In this document: piece after piece, positions 17,580 through 24,135 of the stretch
Position numbering within the stretch: the first letter of the stretch is position 1
Layout: each line of letters begins with the position of its first letter
IMG/VR virus record: IMGVR_UViG_3300032245_000931
Location: 1 to 37,017 of that record
Source of the DNA: a virus
Strand: one strand, 5' to 3'
DNA: 37,017 nucleotides
Translations under genes and position numbers: made by a program
The notes under the pieces: generated by a model
What the model saw: the letters and a program-made list of their open reading frames with translations, nothing else
Database searches by the model: none
Told to the model about the DNA's origin: nothing

Positions 17580-18266
17580 TTATTTTATTGCTCCGTATAT
17601 TTCAAAATAATCTTTTAGTCTACGAACTATAGCAGAGCCAGTTTCTGAATTGTTAAACCTTTCTTCAAGTTTATTTCCATTATAATTTGTGGTAATAATT
17701 GTAGGTCTTTTATTTGATGTTCTTTCATCAATAATTGCAAACAAATCAGTTTCCATTCTTTGAGTCAACCTTTCTTTACCAAGGTCGTCAAGACCAAGAA
17801 CTGCACAATTAATTAATTCATCTAAAACATCTCCGTGGTTATTATTGGCAAAACCATTCTCAATTTTCTGTTCTAATCTACGCATAGAAATAAATTGTGA
17901 ATTTTTTGGATAATAATTAATCCAAGCCTTATTAAACATAAGCCAAGCAACTCTTGTCTTTCCTGTTCCTGTAACTCCGTGAAGTAACATAGATTTTTCT
18001 ACTTCATAATTATCCCAAGCGTTCTGCATCTGCTGGGATAATTTAGATACAACAGTTTCTAAAAACAAAACAGGTGTACTTGGATGAGTCATTTTAAATG
18101 TCCATTTGTTGCTATCAAATACATCTAAATAATTATATGGGTATTCGTGATGTTCTTTCGTTTTAAAACAATCTAAACACACAGCAAGGTGTGGTTTAAA
18201 TTTTTCACTACGAACATCCCATACAGGTACTGCTTGGTTTTTACAATGAATGCACTTAGAAGCCAT
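17580..18266 (-). CDS. DnaC/IstB-like AAA+ helicase loader
   Basis: 228 residues. The N-terminus has a zinc-ribbon-like CIHC (Cys5, Cys8) and CLDC (Cys30, Cys33). The AAA+ core has Walker A GVTGTGKT (97-104), Walker B VLGLDDLG (156-163), a TTNYN sensor-1-like segment (192-196) and an arginine pair in IVRRL near 214-218. This is the layout of DnaC-type loaders that place the replicative helicase on origin-bound initiator. The gene directly follows the initiator, overlapping it by 11 bases, the same order as lambda O-P. No phage helicase or polymerase is found, so the partner is presumably host DnaB. ATP hydrolysis and origin function are inferred from family and context. Confidence 0.9.
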   Translation of the reverse strand: MASKCIHCKNQAVPVWDVRSEKFKPHLAVCLDCFKTKEHHEYPYNYLDVFDSNKWTFKMTHPSTPVLFLETVVSKLSQQMQNAWDNYEVEKSMLLHGVTGTGKTRVAWLMFNKAWINYYPKNSQFISMRRLEQKIENGFANNNHGDVLDELINCAVLGLDDLGKERLTQRMETDLFAIIDERTSNKRPTIITTNYNGNKLEERFNNSETGSAIVRRLKDYFEIYGAIK

Positions 18267-18909
18267 TGGCGTGGTCTTTATTGGTTAATGTTTTTGATTG
18301 CTCTTCTTTAACAGTAAAAAGACCCTGCCATCCAAAAGCAATGCTTTTATTTATTGATGCTATGCTTTTTGATTCACTATTCCAAGATTCAAGCATCCTC
18401 AATTGCTCCATTTGTGTAAATGGTGCTAATGGCTTCTTTATCTGCTTCCTGTATTTAATCCACTTGTCCCAAGAATCTCTGAATTCTTGTGAGTCATATG
18501 GTAATATTATATCTTTATTATCTTCTATATTATCTACTGTTCTATCTGTAGGAAGTTTATTTCCCCCCCTATGGGAAGTAGATTTCCTACCCCTAGGAAG
18601 TTCATTTCCCTTTCCTTGGTAATCTATTACACCCACCAAGGCTTGCTTCTCTACAGTCCGTAGAATGCGTTTGCCATAAATCTCTATGCGTTTGACTAGA
18701 TTGTAATCAATCAATGTCTTAAGCACATTCTTGACCTGCCTATCAGACAATTGAAGCGTACGAGCAATATACCCATTTGATGCATAGCACCCATCTTCAT
18801 TGTCTAGTGCCGAAATAATTCCGTACACAACCTTTTCAGTTATAGAAAGAGTTTCCAATTGGAGTACCTCTGAAGGAATCCAAACACCAGTAAACTTTGC
18901 CTCGCTCAT
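18256..18909 (-). CDS. Lambda-O-like replication initiator (winged helix)
   Basis: 217 residues in three parts. Residues 1-92 look like a winged-helix DNA-binding domain (LSITEKVVYGIISALDNEDG, then NGYIARTLQLSDRQVKNVLK and LVKRIEIYGKRIL). Residues 100-135 are a polar linker with a repeated G-N-x-L-P. Residues 140-200 are a helical, Trp-rich domain (SWDKWIKYRKQ, SINKSIAFGWQGLF) typical of phage initiators that bind a helicase or its loader. The linker-coding DNA carries three iterons and is followed by AT-rich DNA, as the lambda origin sits inside gene O. It would bind these iterons, melt the origin and recruit the loader encoded next. The start overlaps the upstream exonuclease stop by 4 bases. 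Confidence 0.85.
   Translation of the reverse strand: MSEAKFTGVWIPSEVLQLETLSITEKVVYGIISALDNEDGCYASNGYIARTLQLSDRQVKNVLKTLIDYNLVKRIEIYGKRILRTVEKQALVGVIDYQGKGNELPRGRKSTSHRGGNKLPTDRTVDNIEDNKDIILPYDSQEFRDSWDKWIKYRKQIKKPLAPFTQMEQLRMLESWNSESKSIASINKSIAFGWQGLFTVKEEQSKTLTNKDHANGF
18487..18550 (-). other. AT-rich stretch after the iterons (putative unwinding element)
   Basis: In the initiator sense, the third iteron is followed by CAGATAGAACAGT and then a run of A/T with few G/C (GATAATATAGAAGATAATAAA-type sequence) up to the ATTACCATATG near 18490. The position and composition fit a DNA unwinding element. The stretch CTACAGATA-N-AACAGT is shared with the intergenic array at 26 kb. Confidence 0.55.
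18551..18609 (-). repeat. Iteron array inside initiator gene (putative origin)
   Basis: Three copies of GGAAATNNACTTCC, each an imperfect dyad, lie in the initiator sense strand at 18596-18609, 18574-18587 and 18551-18564, with 22- and 23-bp spacing (two helical turns). The first is followed by TAGGGG, the second by CATAGGGG, the third by TACAGATA. They encode linker residues about 101-120. The layout equals the lambda ori in gene O. A second array with the same spacing and flank is at 26241-26299. Confidence 0.8.
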
Positions 18910-19694
18910 CGTTTGTAAGCAGATAAATTAAGTTGTGGCAAGAATCCTGTCTGATATGATGGAAACTTGTTGAGAGTTTTACAAGTATTATACTGATAAA
19001 ACTTATGTTCAACAATATCAATCCATTGTTTCATTTCTCTTTCTTCAACTTCATAAAAAGCAGATGTACTTGGCTCTGTAGTTTCAACTGCAATAAATCC
19101 ACAGTTAAAAGTTTCTTTGTAATGCATCTCAACTAACATTTTATAGAATGCTTGTTGAACCCAATACATTCTATCTTGTACTTCATATCTAAAAGATTCT
19201 GGGCTTGCATCTTGGCAAGTTTTTATATCCCAAATAATTTTTGATTTTAAATCAATAATATCAACCTTTCCCTTGCACTCATTGCCAAATAAATCTGTAA
19301 TAATAATAGTCTCACGATTTATTTTGTTTTCTAGCAACTTGTGCCATTCTGTATTGCTTGTTACTGCAAGAACTGAACGAGAAACTATTTGACTACTATC
19401 GTTTTTAAGAATCAATTTGTCATAATTAGCATCCTCAAAATCTTTTGCGATTTGCTTTCCTTCTTTTGTCCTGCGGTCGCATTCTGGCATAAAAGCAATG
19501 CTCTTCAGATACAACTCTGGTTCAAGCAAAGCCATATGTATGGCAGTACCAATTCTCATTGCTTCAGTTTGTTCAACCTCAACTTGGTTTAAGAAGTGAT
19601 AAGGTGAACGAATAAATGCCTTAAAGCGTGATGCGTTTAAAGCAGGATGAGAGCGATATTCGCTCTCCGTCATTTTACAGGCTAATGTTTTCAT
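18906..19694 (-). CDS. RecE/exonuclease VIII-like PD-(D/E)XK nuclease
   Basis: 262 residues. Motifs in order: the N-terminal LNASRFKAFIRSPYHF typical of RecE C-terminal nucleases, GTAIH (49-53), the active-site core KGKVDIIDL (Asp145) and WDIKT (Asp156, Lys158), then Q180-x3-Y184. This is the PD-(D/E)XK exonuclease fold related to DUF3799/RecB. It would resect double-strand ends 5' to 3' and load the ERF annealing protein encoded downstream, a standard two-component phage recombinase. The start overlaps the RusA gene by 20 bases, and the stop overlaps the initiator start by 4. Confidence 0.88.
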   Translation of the reverse strand: MKTLACKMTESEYRSHPALNASRFKAFIRSPYHFLNQVEVEQTEAMRIGTAIHMALLEPELYLKSIAFMPECDRRTKEGKQIAKDFEDANYDKLILKNDSSQIVSRSVLAVTSNTEWHKLLENKINRETIIITDLFGNECKGKVDIIDLKSKIIWDIKTCQDASPESFRYEVQDRMYWVQQAFYKMLVEMHYKETFNCGFIAVETTEPSTSAFYEVEEREMKQWIDIVEHKFYQYNTCKTLNKFPSYQTGFLPQLNLSAYKR

Positions 19695-20133
19695 TTTGTT
19701 TTATTGTTAAGATAATGCTAGGGCTTAACTCCCAGCACTTCTCAATATAAAGACTCCATATAATACTATCGTCAACTACAAATTTTTGGTTAATTAATTC
19801 GTCTAAAATTACTTTAACAACATTGTCGCAGTCTGGTCTGGTAGTTTTTACAATTGTTTTACAGTTGTTAAATTTAGGCAAAAGATACTTTGGTGGGCTA
19901 TAAGCAAGCCTAATAGACACAATACAAGGCTCTAATATAGCATTATTTGGTCTAAATTTTGATATTTTAAGCCCAAAATCCTTTTGCCAAATGCTAACTT
20001 TGTTGTTTTTCATTTTTCCAACAAACATTTTGCCTGTTTTTGTCTTTAAAACCCTCAAATTTGCTTGATGTGTTGATGTCGGTGGCTCAATATTTAAAAC
20101 AATCCGAATTTGTTGATTTTTATCATTTTCCAT
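19675..20133 (-). CDS. RusA-family Holliday junction resolvase
   Basis: 152 residues. The C-terminal half has the RusA catalytic set: RPDCDNVVKVILDEL (99-113; Asp101 and Asp103) and FVVDDSII (118-125; Asp121/122), followed by a strand and a Lys near 132. The N-terminal segment IEPPTSTHQ, with LRVLKTKTGK, is also typical of the family. It would cut Holliday junctions and branched replication intermediates before packaging. It is the first gene of the leftward operon. Its start codon is only 15 bp from the divergent start at 20149, and the rightward -10 box overlaps its ATG. Confidence 0.87.
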   Translation of the reverse strand: MENDKNQQIRIVLNIEPPTSTHQANLRVLKTKTGKMFVGKMKNNKVSIWQKDFGLKISKFRPNNAILEPCIVSIRLAYSPPKYLLPKFNNCKTIVKTTRPDCDNVVKVILDELINQKFVVDDSIIWSLYIEKCWELSPSIILTIKQNENISL

Positions 20134-20138
20134 ATAAT
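20110..20138 (+). promoter_or_regulatory. Sigma-70-type promoter for the HTH gene
   Basis: TTGTTG at 20110-20115 and TATAAT at 20133-20138 are separated by exactly 17 bp. The predicted start, near 20145, lies about 4 bases before the ATG at 20149, so the transcript would be almost leaderless. The -10 box covers the start codon of the divergent RusA gene. Confidence 0.65.
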
Positions 20139-20148
20139 ATTGTTTATT

Positions 20149-20601
20149 ATGGAATCAGAATCTAAATATACAAGAATAAAAAATGACCAAAAATCCACTA
20201 CTTTACAAAAATTAGACAAAAAAAAGAAGGAAGAAATCGTTTGGATGACAGAAAAAGGTCATACTCAAAAAGAAATTGAAGAAAAAGTAGAAGTTTCTAG
20301 CCATACAGTAGTTGCAGTAAGAAATGAAATGGGTAACGGAACGGTAGACCTAAAAACATATAAGGCTAAAACATCAGATTTATTTAAATCAATCATTATG
20401 AAAGGTGCTATGCGTCTTGATAATGAAATTGATAAACTACCAATCTCACAAATGCCAATCGCATTGGCAGTATTAATTGATAAGGTTCAAACACTAAATG
20501 ACCAACCTGTTGTTGTTACAGAACACAGATTAAAAATTAAACACGAAGACATAAATAAATTAATCTCTGGTGAAATTATTGACTTAGATAATAATTTGTA
20601 A
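20149..20601 (+). CDS. Helix-turn-helix protein, possible small terminase or regulator
   Basis: 150 residues from ATG 20149, chosen because the upstream extension would be a hydrophobic artefact antisense to RusA and lies on the promoter. Residues 20-60 form a helix-turn-helix (KKEEIVWMTEKGHTQKEIEE, then VSSHTVVAVRNEMG). The C-terminal half (LPISQMPIALAVLIDKVQTL, then DQPVVVTEHRLK) resembles a segment I know from HTH proteins often annotated as phage terminase small subunits (P-I-x2-L-x2-A-x-G/V-I-x-x-DK-x-Q). A DNA-recognition packaging subunit is plausible, but it lies about 9 kb from TerL among early genes, so a transcription regulator is equally possible. Confidence 0.65.
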   Translation: MESESKYTRIKNDQKSTTLQKLDKKKKEEIVWMTEKGHTQKEIEEKVEVSSHTVVAVRNEMGNGTVDLKTYKAKTSDLFKSIIMKGAMRLDNEIDKLPISQMPIALAVLIDKVQTLNDQPVVVTEHRLKIKHEDINKLISGEIIDLDNNL

Positions 20602-20610
20602 AATTTTTTT

Positions 20611-20742
20611 CAAAAAGTTCACTGTCGTGGGGCTTTAATAAACTAATGGCGTGGTAATGTTTTGGTTTATTTACATTTGGCTTATTTATTTCTGCCATTG
20701 GATGTTATGGTATAATATAAGTGCAAGGCAATCACGCCTTGC
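20611..20742 (+). promoter_or_regulatory. Promoter-leader module, copy 1
   Basis: A control block nearly duplicated at 25286-25419. It begins CAAAAAGTTC (20611) and has TTTAATAA near 20634, an inverted pair AATGGC/GCCATT (20645/20694), TTTCTGCCA (20689-20697), and 13 bp later TATAAT (20711-20716) with an extended -10 TGG just before it; no good -35 is present. The transcript leader would hold a 7-bp hairpin, GCAAGGC (20723-20729) with GCCTTGC (20736-20742) and loop AATCAC, then an A/C/T-rich unstructured run to the ATG at 20764 without a Shine-Dalgarno. Confidence 0.7.
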
Positions 20743-20763
20743 ATAACATATATACATAACACA

Positions 20764-21255
20764 ATGAATAAAATATCAAGCGATGAAATAATCGCTTTAG
20801 CAAACAGCGTGGCACGATTTCAAGTCGTGCATACCACAGAGTATGGATACATTAAACCACATACTAACATTCAAACCTTTGAGGTAGAAAATGTTTTAGA
20901 TGTGTTTCAATGTTGTCTAATCAATGGAAAGAAAACAGAACAAAACATTTCAGAAATATTTCTTTCTGAAAAAAATTACAACATTCATATCAATATGAGT
21001 GCTGAACGGTTTATGTCTGTTTTTGCTTTTCTGTTTTATGAAAAAATAATTCCGTCTTATGCGGAGTCTTTATATTTTCGTTCTAACTTACGAGACGAAT
21101 GTGAAGAGCATAAAGCAGAGTTTATAAAAGATAAAACAGCATCATTGCTACAATCTTTTAGCGATGGTCTTTATGCATTTAATATGCTTCAAACATTAAA
21201 CAGCGATGAAGACATTAAAACTAGCAAATCCGATTCTGACCTTTATAAACGCTAA
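20764..21255 (+). CDS. Hypothetical early protein, 163 aa
   Basis: 163 residues with no family I recognise. The central part (IHINMSAERFMSVFAFLFYE) looks like a buried helix, not a clear membrane anchor. The C-terminal 30 residues are charged and overlap the next gene. It is first under the duplicated promoter-leader module, so probably early and strongly expressed. Codons are less AT-biased than in the late genes (GCG, CGT and CGA appear). The next gene begins 50 bases before its stop, suggesting translational coupling. Confidence 0.65.
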   Translation: MNKISSDEIIALANSVARFQVVHTTEYGYIKPHTNIQTFEVENVLDVFQCCLINGKKTEQNISEIFLSEKNYNIHINMSAERFMSVFAFLFYEKIIPSYAESLYFRSNLRDECEEHKAEFIKDKTASLLQSFSDGLYAFNMLQTLNSDEDIKTSKSDSDLYKR

Positions 21256-21982
21256 AACATCGAAAGGTGAAGCGTTAGGTTATCGCACAGGTATTATTTA
21301 TTTAGCACCACATACAACATCTGGTGTTACTAATACCTGTTTAAGTTCAACGAAACAATGTCGTGCTACTTGTTTATTTAAATCTGGAAACTCATTAATG
21401 TTTCCAAAAATAAATAAAGCAAGAATTCGCAAAACAAAACTTATGTATCAAAATCCAGATTTGTTTTGGGATGTTGTGCATAATGAAATAGAATGTTTGC
21501 GAAAATATTGTCTGAAGCATTCATTGATTCCTGCAGTAAGACTGAATGGCACTAGTGATGTGTATAATCATTATGTTAAAGATTTGATTGAAACAAACTA
21601 CGACATTCAGTTTTACGATTATACAAAACGATACGAAAGAGCAAAAGATTACATATCAAAAAAGTTACCACAGAATTATCATTTAACATTTTCTTTTTCA
21701 GAAAATAACTTCAATGAAAGTATTTTTCTTTTAAAGAATGGAATGAATGTTGCTGTGGTGTTTGAAACAAAACGAAGTCAATCGCTTCCATCAACTTGGA
21801 ATGGGTATAGAGTTGTTGACGGAGATTTACACGACTTGCGTTTCTTAGATATGTATCAATTAATGGATGAAAATATTCCATTAACAAATAAAGGAATAGT
21901 AATAGGGTTGAGAGCAAAAGGTTATGCAAGAAAGTTAAGACCAAGCATAACAGGATTTGTTCAACCAAACATAGACACATAA
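21206..21982 (+). CDS. GP88-family protein with cysteine cluster
   Basis: 258 residues. Matches the pattern I know from the GP88 family of phage proteins: an N-terminal LKLANP, a YLAP loop, the cysteine set C45-x6-C52-x3-C56 (CLSSTKQCRATC), then VRLNGTSDV (about 110-118) and IQFYDYTKR (about 134-142). The three cysteines followed by strand-helix repeats recall radical-SAM-like or other Fe-S TIM-barrel proteins, and the family is often placed near Gp37/Gp68-type proteins, but no activity is proven to my knowledge. The start lies 50 bases inside the preceding gene; a later start would lose the conserved N-terminus. The stop is in a 15-bp palindrome (21974-21988). Confidence 0.8.
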   Translation: MKTLKLANPILTFINAKTSKGEALGYRTGIIYLAPHTTSGVTNTCLSSTKQCRATCLFKSGNSLMFPKINKARIRKTKLMYQNPDLFWDVVHNEIECLRKYCLKHSLIPAVRLNGTSDVYNHYVKDLIETNYDIQFYDYTKRYERAKDYISKKLPQNYHLTFSFSENNFNESIFLLKNGMNVAVVFETKRSQSLPSTWNGYRVVDGDLHDLRFLDMYQLMDENIPLTNKGIVIGLRAKGYARKLRPSITGFVQPNIDT

Positions 21983-22096
21983 TGTGTCACCAACTCAACG
22001 AAAGCAAATGCAAGTAGTTGAGTTGGTAAAACTTTGTTGGCGTGTTATGTCATCACTACGACATTACTCAAAACCGATGAGCGACATCACGCCAAC
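21974..22096 (+). ncRNA. Tandem hairpins in the gap after the GP88 gene
   Basis: Three inverted repeats follow one another. GACACAT-A-ATGTGTC at 21974-21988 covers the stop codon. ACCAACTCAAC (21989-21999) pairs with GTTGAGTTGGT (22017-22027), 11 of 11. GTTGGCGTG (22036-22044) pairs with CACGCCAAC (22088-22096), continuing after a 2-base bulge with ATGTC/GACAT, around an inner CTCA/TGAG. There is no U-tract, so this reads as a structured RNA region (processing, stability or translation control) rather than a simple terminator. A separate small RNA is possible. The remaining bases to 22155 show no gene. Confidence 0.5.
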
Positions 22097-22154
22097 ACAA
22101 CTTTGCATTAGCACAACGCTGATGTGAAAACACAAAAAATAAATACATACAAAT

Positions 22155-22805
22155 ATGATTAACATCATAGGCTGGTTAAACGGTTTGCTTTCATTAGCAA
22201 ACATCAAAGCGGAACTCGTTTCGCTTCAAAACGAAAATGCAATGCTGAAAAAAGAATACGAAACTACTCAACAGGCTTTATCTAATCTTGTTGATAAGTT
22301 AAACGATTTGGAAAACAGCATTGAAGATAAAGTAAACGATATAACTCAAGACTCATTAAGTAATTTTCAAAATGATTTTGAATATGACATTGATGATAAA
22401 GTTGAGCGTTTCGTTGATGATAAGTTAGATGACGCATTGCCAAGCGATGAGCAGATTGAACACAGAATTAAAAATATAATTGAGAGAGGAAAATTAAACC
22501 TGCATCTCAAAGAAGCAGTTCAATTTGAAGTTGAGTCCGATTGGTTTGAGATTCAAGTAAGTGATATGATTAAATCAGTTTGCAAAGAATTAATTCCAGC
22601 GGAAGCAAACGAAGAGGCTAAAGAAAACGAAAGCGTCATTGACCAAATGGTTTTAGATAAAATTAATTCGCTTGTAATAGAGCGAATGGAAGCAAAGTTT
22701 GGTGAAGGATGGGATTCGTGGTTTGAAGAACACACACGCTATTGCATTAAAAATGTTTTAGGTGAGTTTCTTGCACAAGCATATGAACAAACGAAACAGA
22801 AGTAA
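22155..22805 (+). CDS. Acidic coiled-coil protein
   Basis: 216 residues, strongly acidic. Residues about 15-60 form heptads (LANIKAELVSLQNENAMLKK and onward), and the middle is rich in Asp (DIDDKVERFVDDKLDDALP). A second helical region precedes a C-terminal EGWDSWFEEHTRY. I recognise no enzyme motif. A rod-like or DNA-mimic-like early protein would fit the charge, but that is inference. The next gene starts 1 base after its stop, so the two are co-translated. The preceding gap carries the tandem hairpins. Confidence 0.65.
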   Translation: MINIIGWLNGLLSLANIKAELVSLQNENAMLKKEYETTQQALSNLVDKLNDLENSIEDKVNDITQDSLSNFQNDFEYDIDDKVERFVDDKLDDALPSDEQIEHRIKNIIERGKLNLHLKEAVQFEVESDWFEIQVSDMIKSVCKELIPAEANEEAKENESVIDQMVLDKINSLVIERMEAKFGEGWDSWFEEHTRYCIKNVLGEFLAQAYEQTKQK

Positions 22806-22806
22806 T

Positions 22807-23067
22807 ATGGAATCTCAGCCTCAAGACCGATTAGAGTTTATCGTTAAACAACTCAACATTCCAGAAAACATTACTGCTAAAAATTATCCGTTCTATGAAA
22901 TTAATGGATACGGAAATATTTTTGCCGACATCTCCATTGCTACAAAAGCGTGGAGAAAAGTTGATAAGAAAGTAGCAGGAAATATATTCCCTGTAATCAA
23001 TAAATACTGTAAGTCACCAGAAGAGTGTGAAGCAGTATTAATTGCTATCAGCGGAATTGAATCGTAA
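22807..23067 (+). CDS. Small hypothetical protein, 86 aa
   Basis: 86 residues from ATG 22807. The upstream Met at 22762 is rejected because it would overlap the previous gene by 44 bases and add an unlikely basic leader. The protein is predicted mostly helical, with aromatic residues near 25-40 and KSPEECEAVLIAISGI at the end. No family recognised. It starts 1 base after the stop of the coiled-coil gene. Confidence 0.6.
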   Translation: MESQPQDRLEFIVKQLNIPENITAKNYPFYEINGYGNIFADISIATKAWRKVDKKVAGNIFPVINKYCKSPEECEAVLIAISGIES

Positions 23068-23073
23068 AAAACT

Positions 23074-23116
23074 TTGGTAAAAGTTGAAGCCTCATCGGGT
23101 TTCAACAAGTAACCAA
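23074..23116 (+). promoter_or_regulatory. Two-part hairpin upstream of the DUF932 gene
   Basis: TTGGT (23074-23078) pairs with ACCAA (23112-23116). Inside, separated by an A-rich internal loop, GTTGAAGCCT (23083-23092) pairs with GGGTTTCAAC (23097-23106) through a 10-bp stem with two G-U pairs and a 4-nt loop. No U-run follows, so a leader structure or RNA-processing site is more likely than a terminator. The DUF932 start is 23 bases downstream. Confidence 0.5.
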
Positions 23117-23138
23117 TACAAAAACAAAACACATAGTT

Positions 23139-24086
23139 ATGTCTAACGACACTACGACAGATGCATCTCTGTCTTTAATCAAGATGCAATACGAGCGTGA
23201 GTTGCAAATCTCTCACGCTAACGGTAGCAACATTGCTACTAATCCAAACGAACATCGTTTCTCCGTAAGTAAGTTACCAACTTACTTAAGCGATGGCACT
23301 CCTGCTAACCGCTGGGCAATCAAACGTAATGACACAGGCATTGTGATTGGTTCAGTATCTGGCGATTACGGTGTTATTCAAAACTCTGACTTTGATGATG
23401 AAATCATTGAAGGATTTAAGTTGAATGACATTAATCCTACCAGCATCAAACCAATCGTGTTTAATTATGGTGCAAGAACGCACATCGAATATACATTCGG
23501 TGATTTTAGAAGCGATGTCACAAGAAAAGGCGACATCGTTTCGTTGCGTATCACAGCACATAATTCGTTTGATGGTAAGTCTTCATCAAGCATCAGTTGC
23601 GGTGCAGTTCGTCTCGTTTGCTTAAACGGAATGACTGGATACACGCAAGATGTTAGAATGAATGCACGACATACATCAAAAGCAAATACGAGTTATGTTG
23701 CAGGTGTTGTTCGACAAGCATTGGAACAATGGAAACATAATAATGTGCTTTGGAATAAACTCGCTTCAGTCGAGATTTCACCATTGCACGGTTTCTATAT
23801 TATCGAAAACCTGTCCAATGCTAAAACCATCAGCACTAAAGTTGCAAAACTCGCATCGCAAGTGTGGGAGCAACCTACATATGCTGAAGATAGAAGTAGA
23901 ACATTGTGGAACCTCTACAATGCTGTAACTCAAGTGACTACTCATCAATTAAGTGAGCGTCATTACGAAGCATCGAGTCGTATGTCTTCTTCAATGTTAA
24001 CGACATTCAACAATGCGTTAAACGACAGAAGTCAACTCGAACATCTGATGCGAGTGCCAGAAACTGTAGGAGGTCTTAACAACTAA
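23139..24086 (+). CDS. DUF932-family protein
   Basis: 315 residues. It follows the DUF932 pattern found in many phages and plasmids: an N-terminal RWAIKRNDTGIVIGSVSGDYGVIQNSD, a central HIEYTFGDF, then SLRITAHNSFDGKSSSS and AVRLVCLNGMT (about 140-175), and a helical C-terminal third. The biochemical role of the family is not known to me; it is usually expressed early and sits among accessory genes. Codon use is mixed for Arg (CGT, CGC, AGA) and less AT-rich than the late genes. The gene is preceded by a two-part hairpin and followed by a strong GNRA-capped hairpin, so it may be its own RNA processing unit. Confidence 0.82.
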   Translation: MSNDTTTDASLSLIKMQYERELQISHANGSNIATNPNEHRFSVSKLPTYLSDGTPANRWAIKRNDTGIVIGSVSGDYGVIQNSDFDDEIIEGFKLNDINPTSIKPIVFNYGARTHIEYTFGDFRSDVTRKGDIVSLRITAHNSFDGKSSSSISCGAVRLVCLNGMTGYTQDVRMNARHTSKANTSYVAGVVRQALEQWKHNNVLWNKLASVEISPLHGFYIIENLSNAKTISTKVAKLASQVWEQPTYAEDRSRTLWNLYNAVTQVTTHQLSERHYEASSRMSSSMLTTFNNALNDRSQLEHLMRVPETVGGLNN

Positions 24087-24092
24087 TCGAAT

Positions 24093-24130
24093 AGCACACA
24101 TCACAGCAATGTGGTGTGTGCTTTCCTTTA
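24093..24130 (+). terminator. Strong hairpin with GCAA tetraloop, U-rich tail
   Basis: AGCACACATCACA (24093-24105) pairs with TGTGGTGTGTGCT (24110-24122): a 13-bp stem with one U-G pair and a GNRA loop GCAA. It is followed by TTCCTTTAT. It lies 6 bases after the DUF932 stop and 14 bases before the next ATG. The form fits an intrinsic terminator or attenuator of moderate strength; it would otherwise act as a stability or processing stem. Confidence 0.6.
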
Positions 24131-24135
24131 TCACT

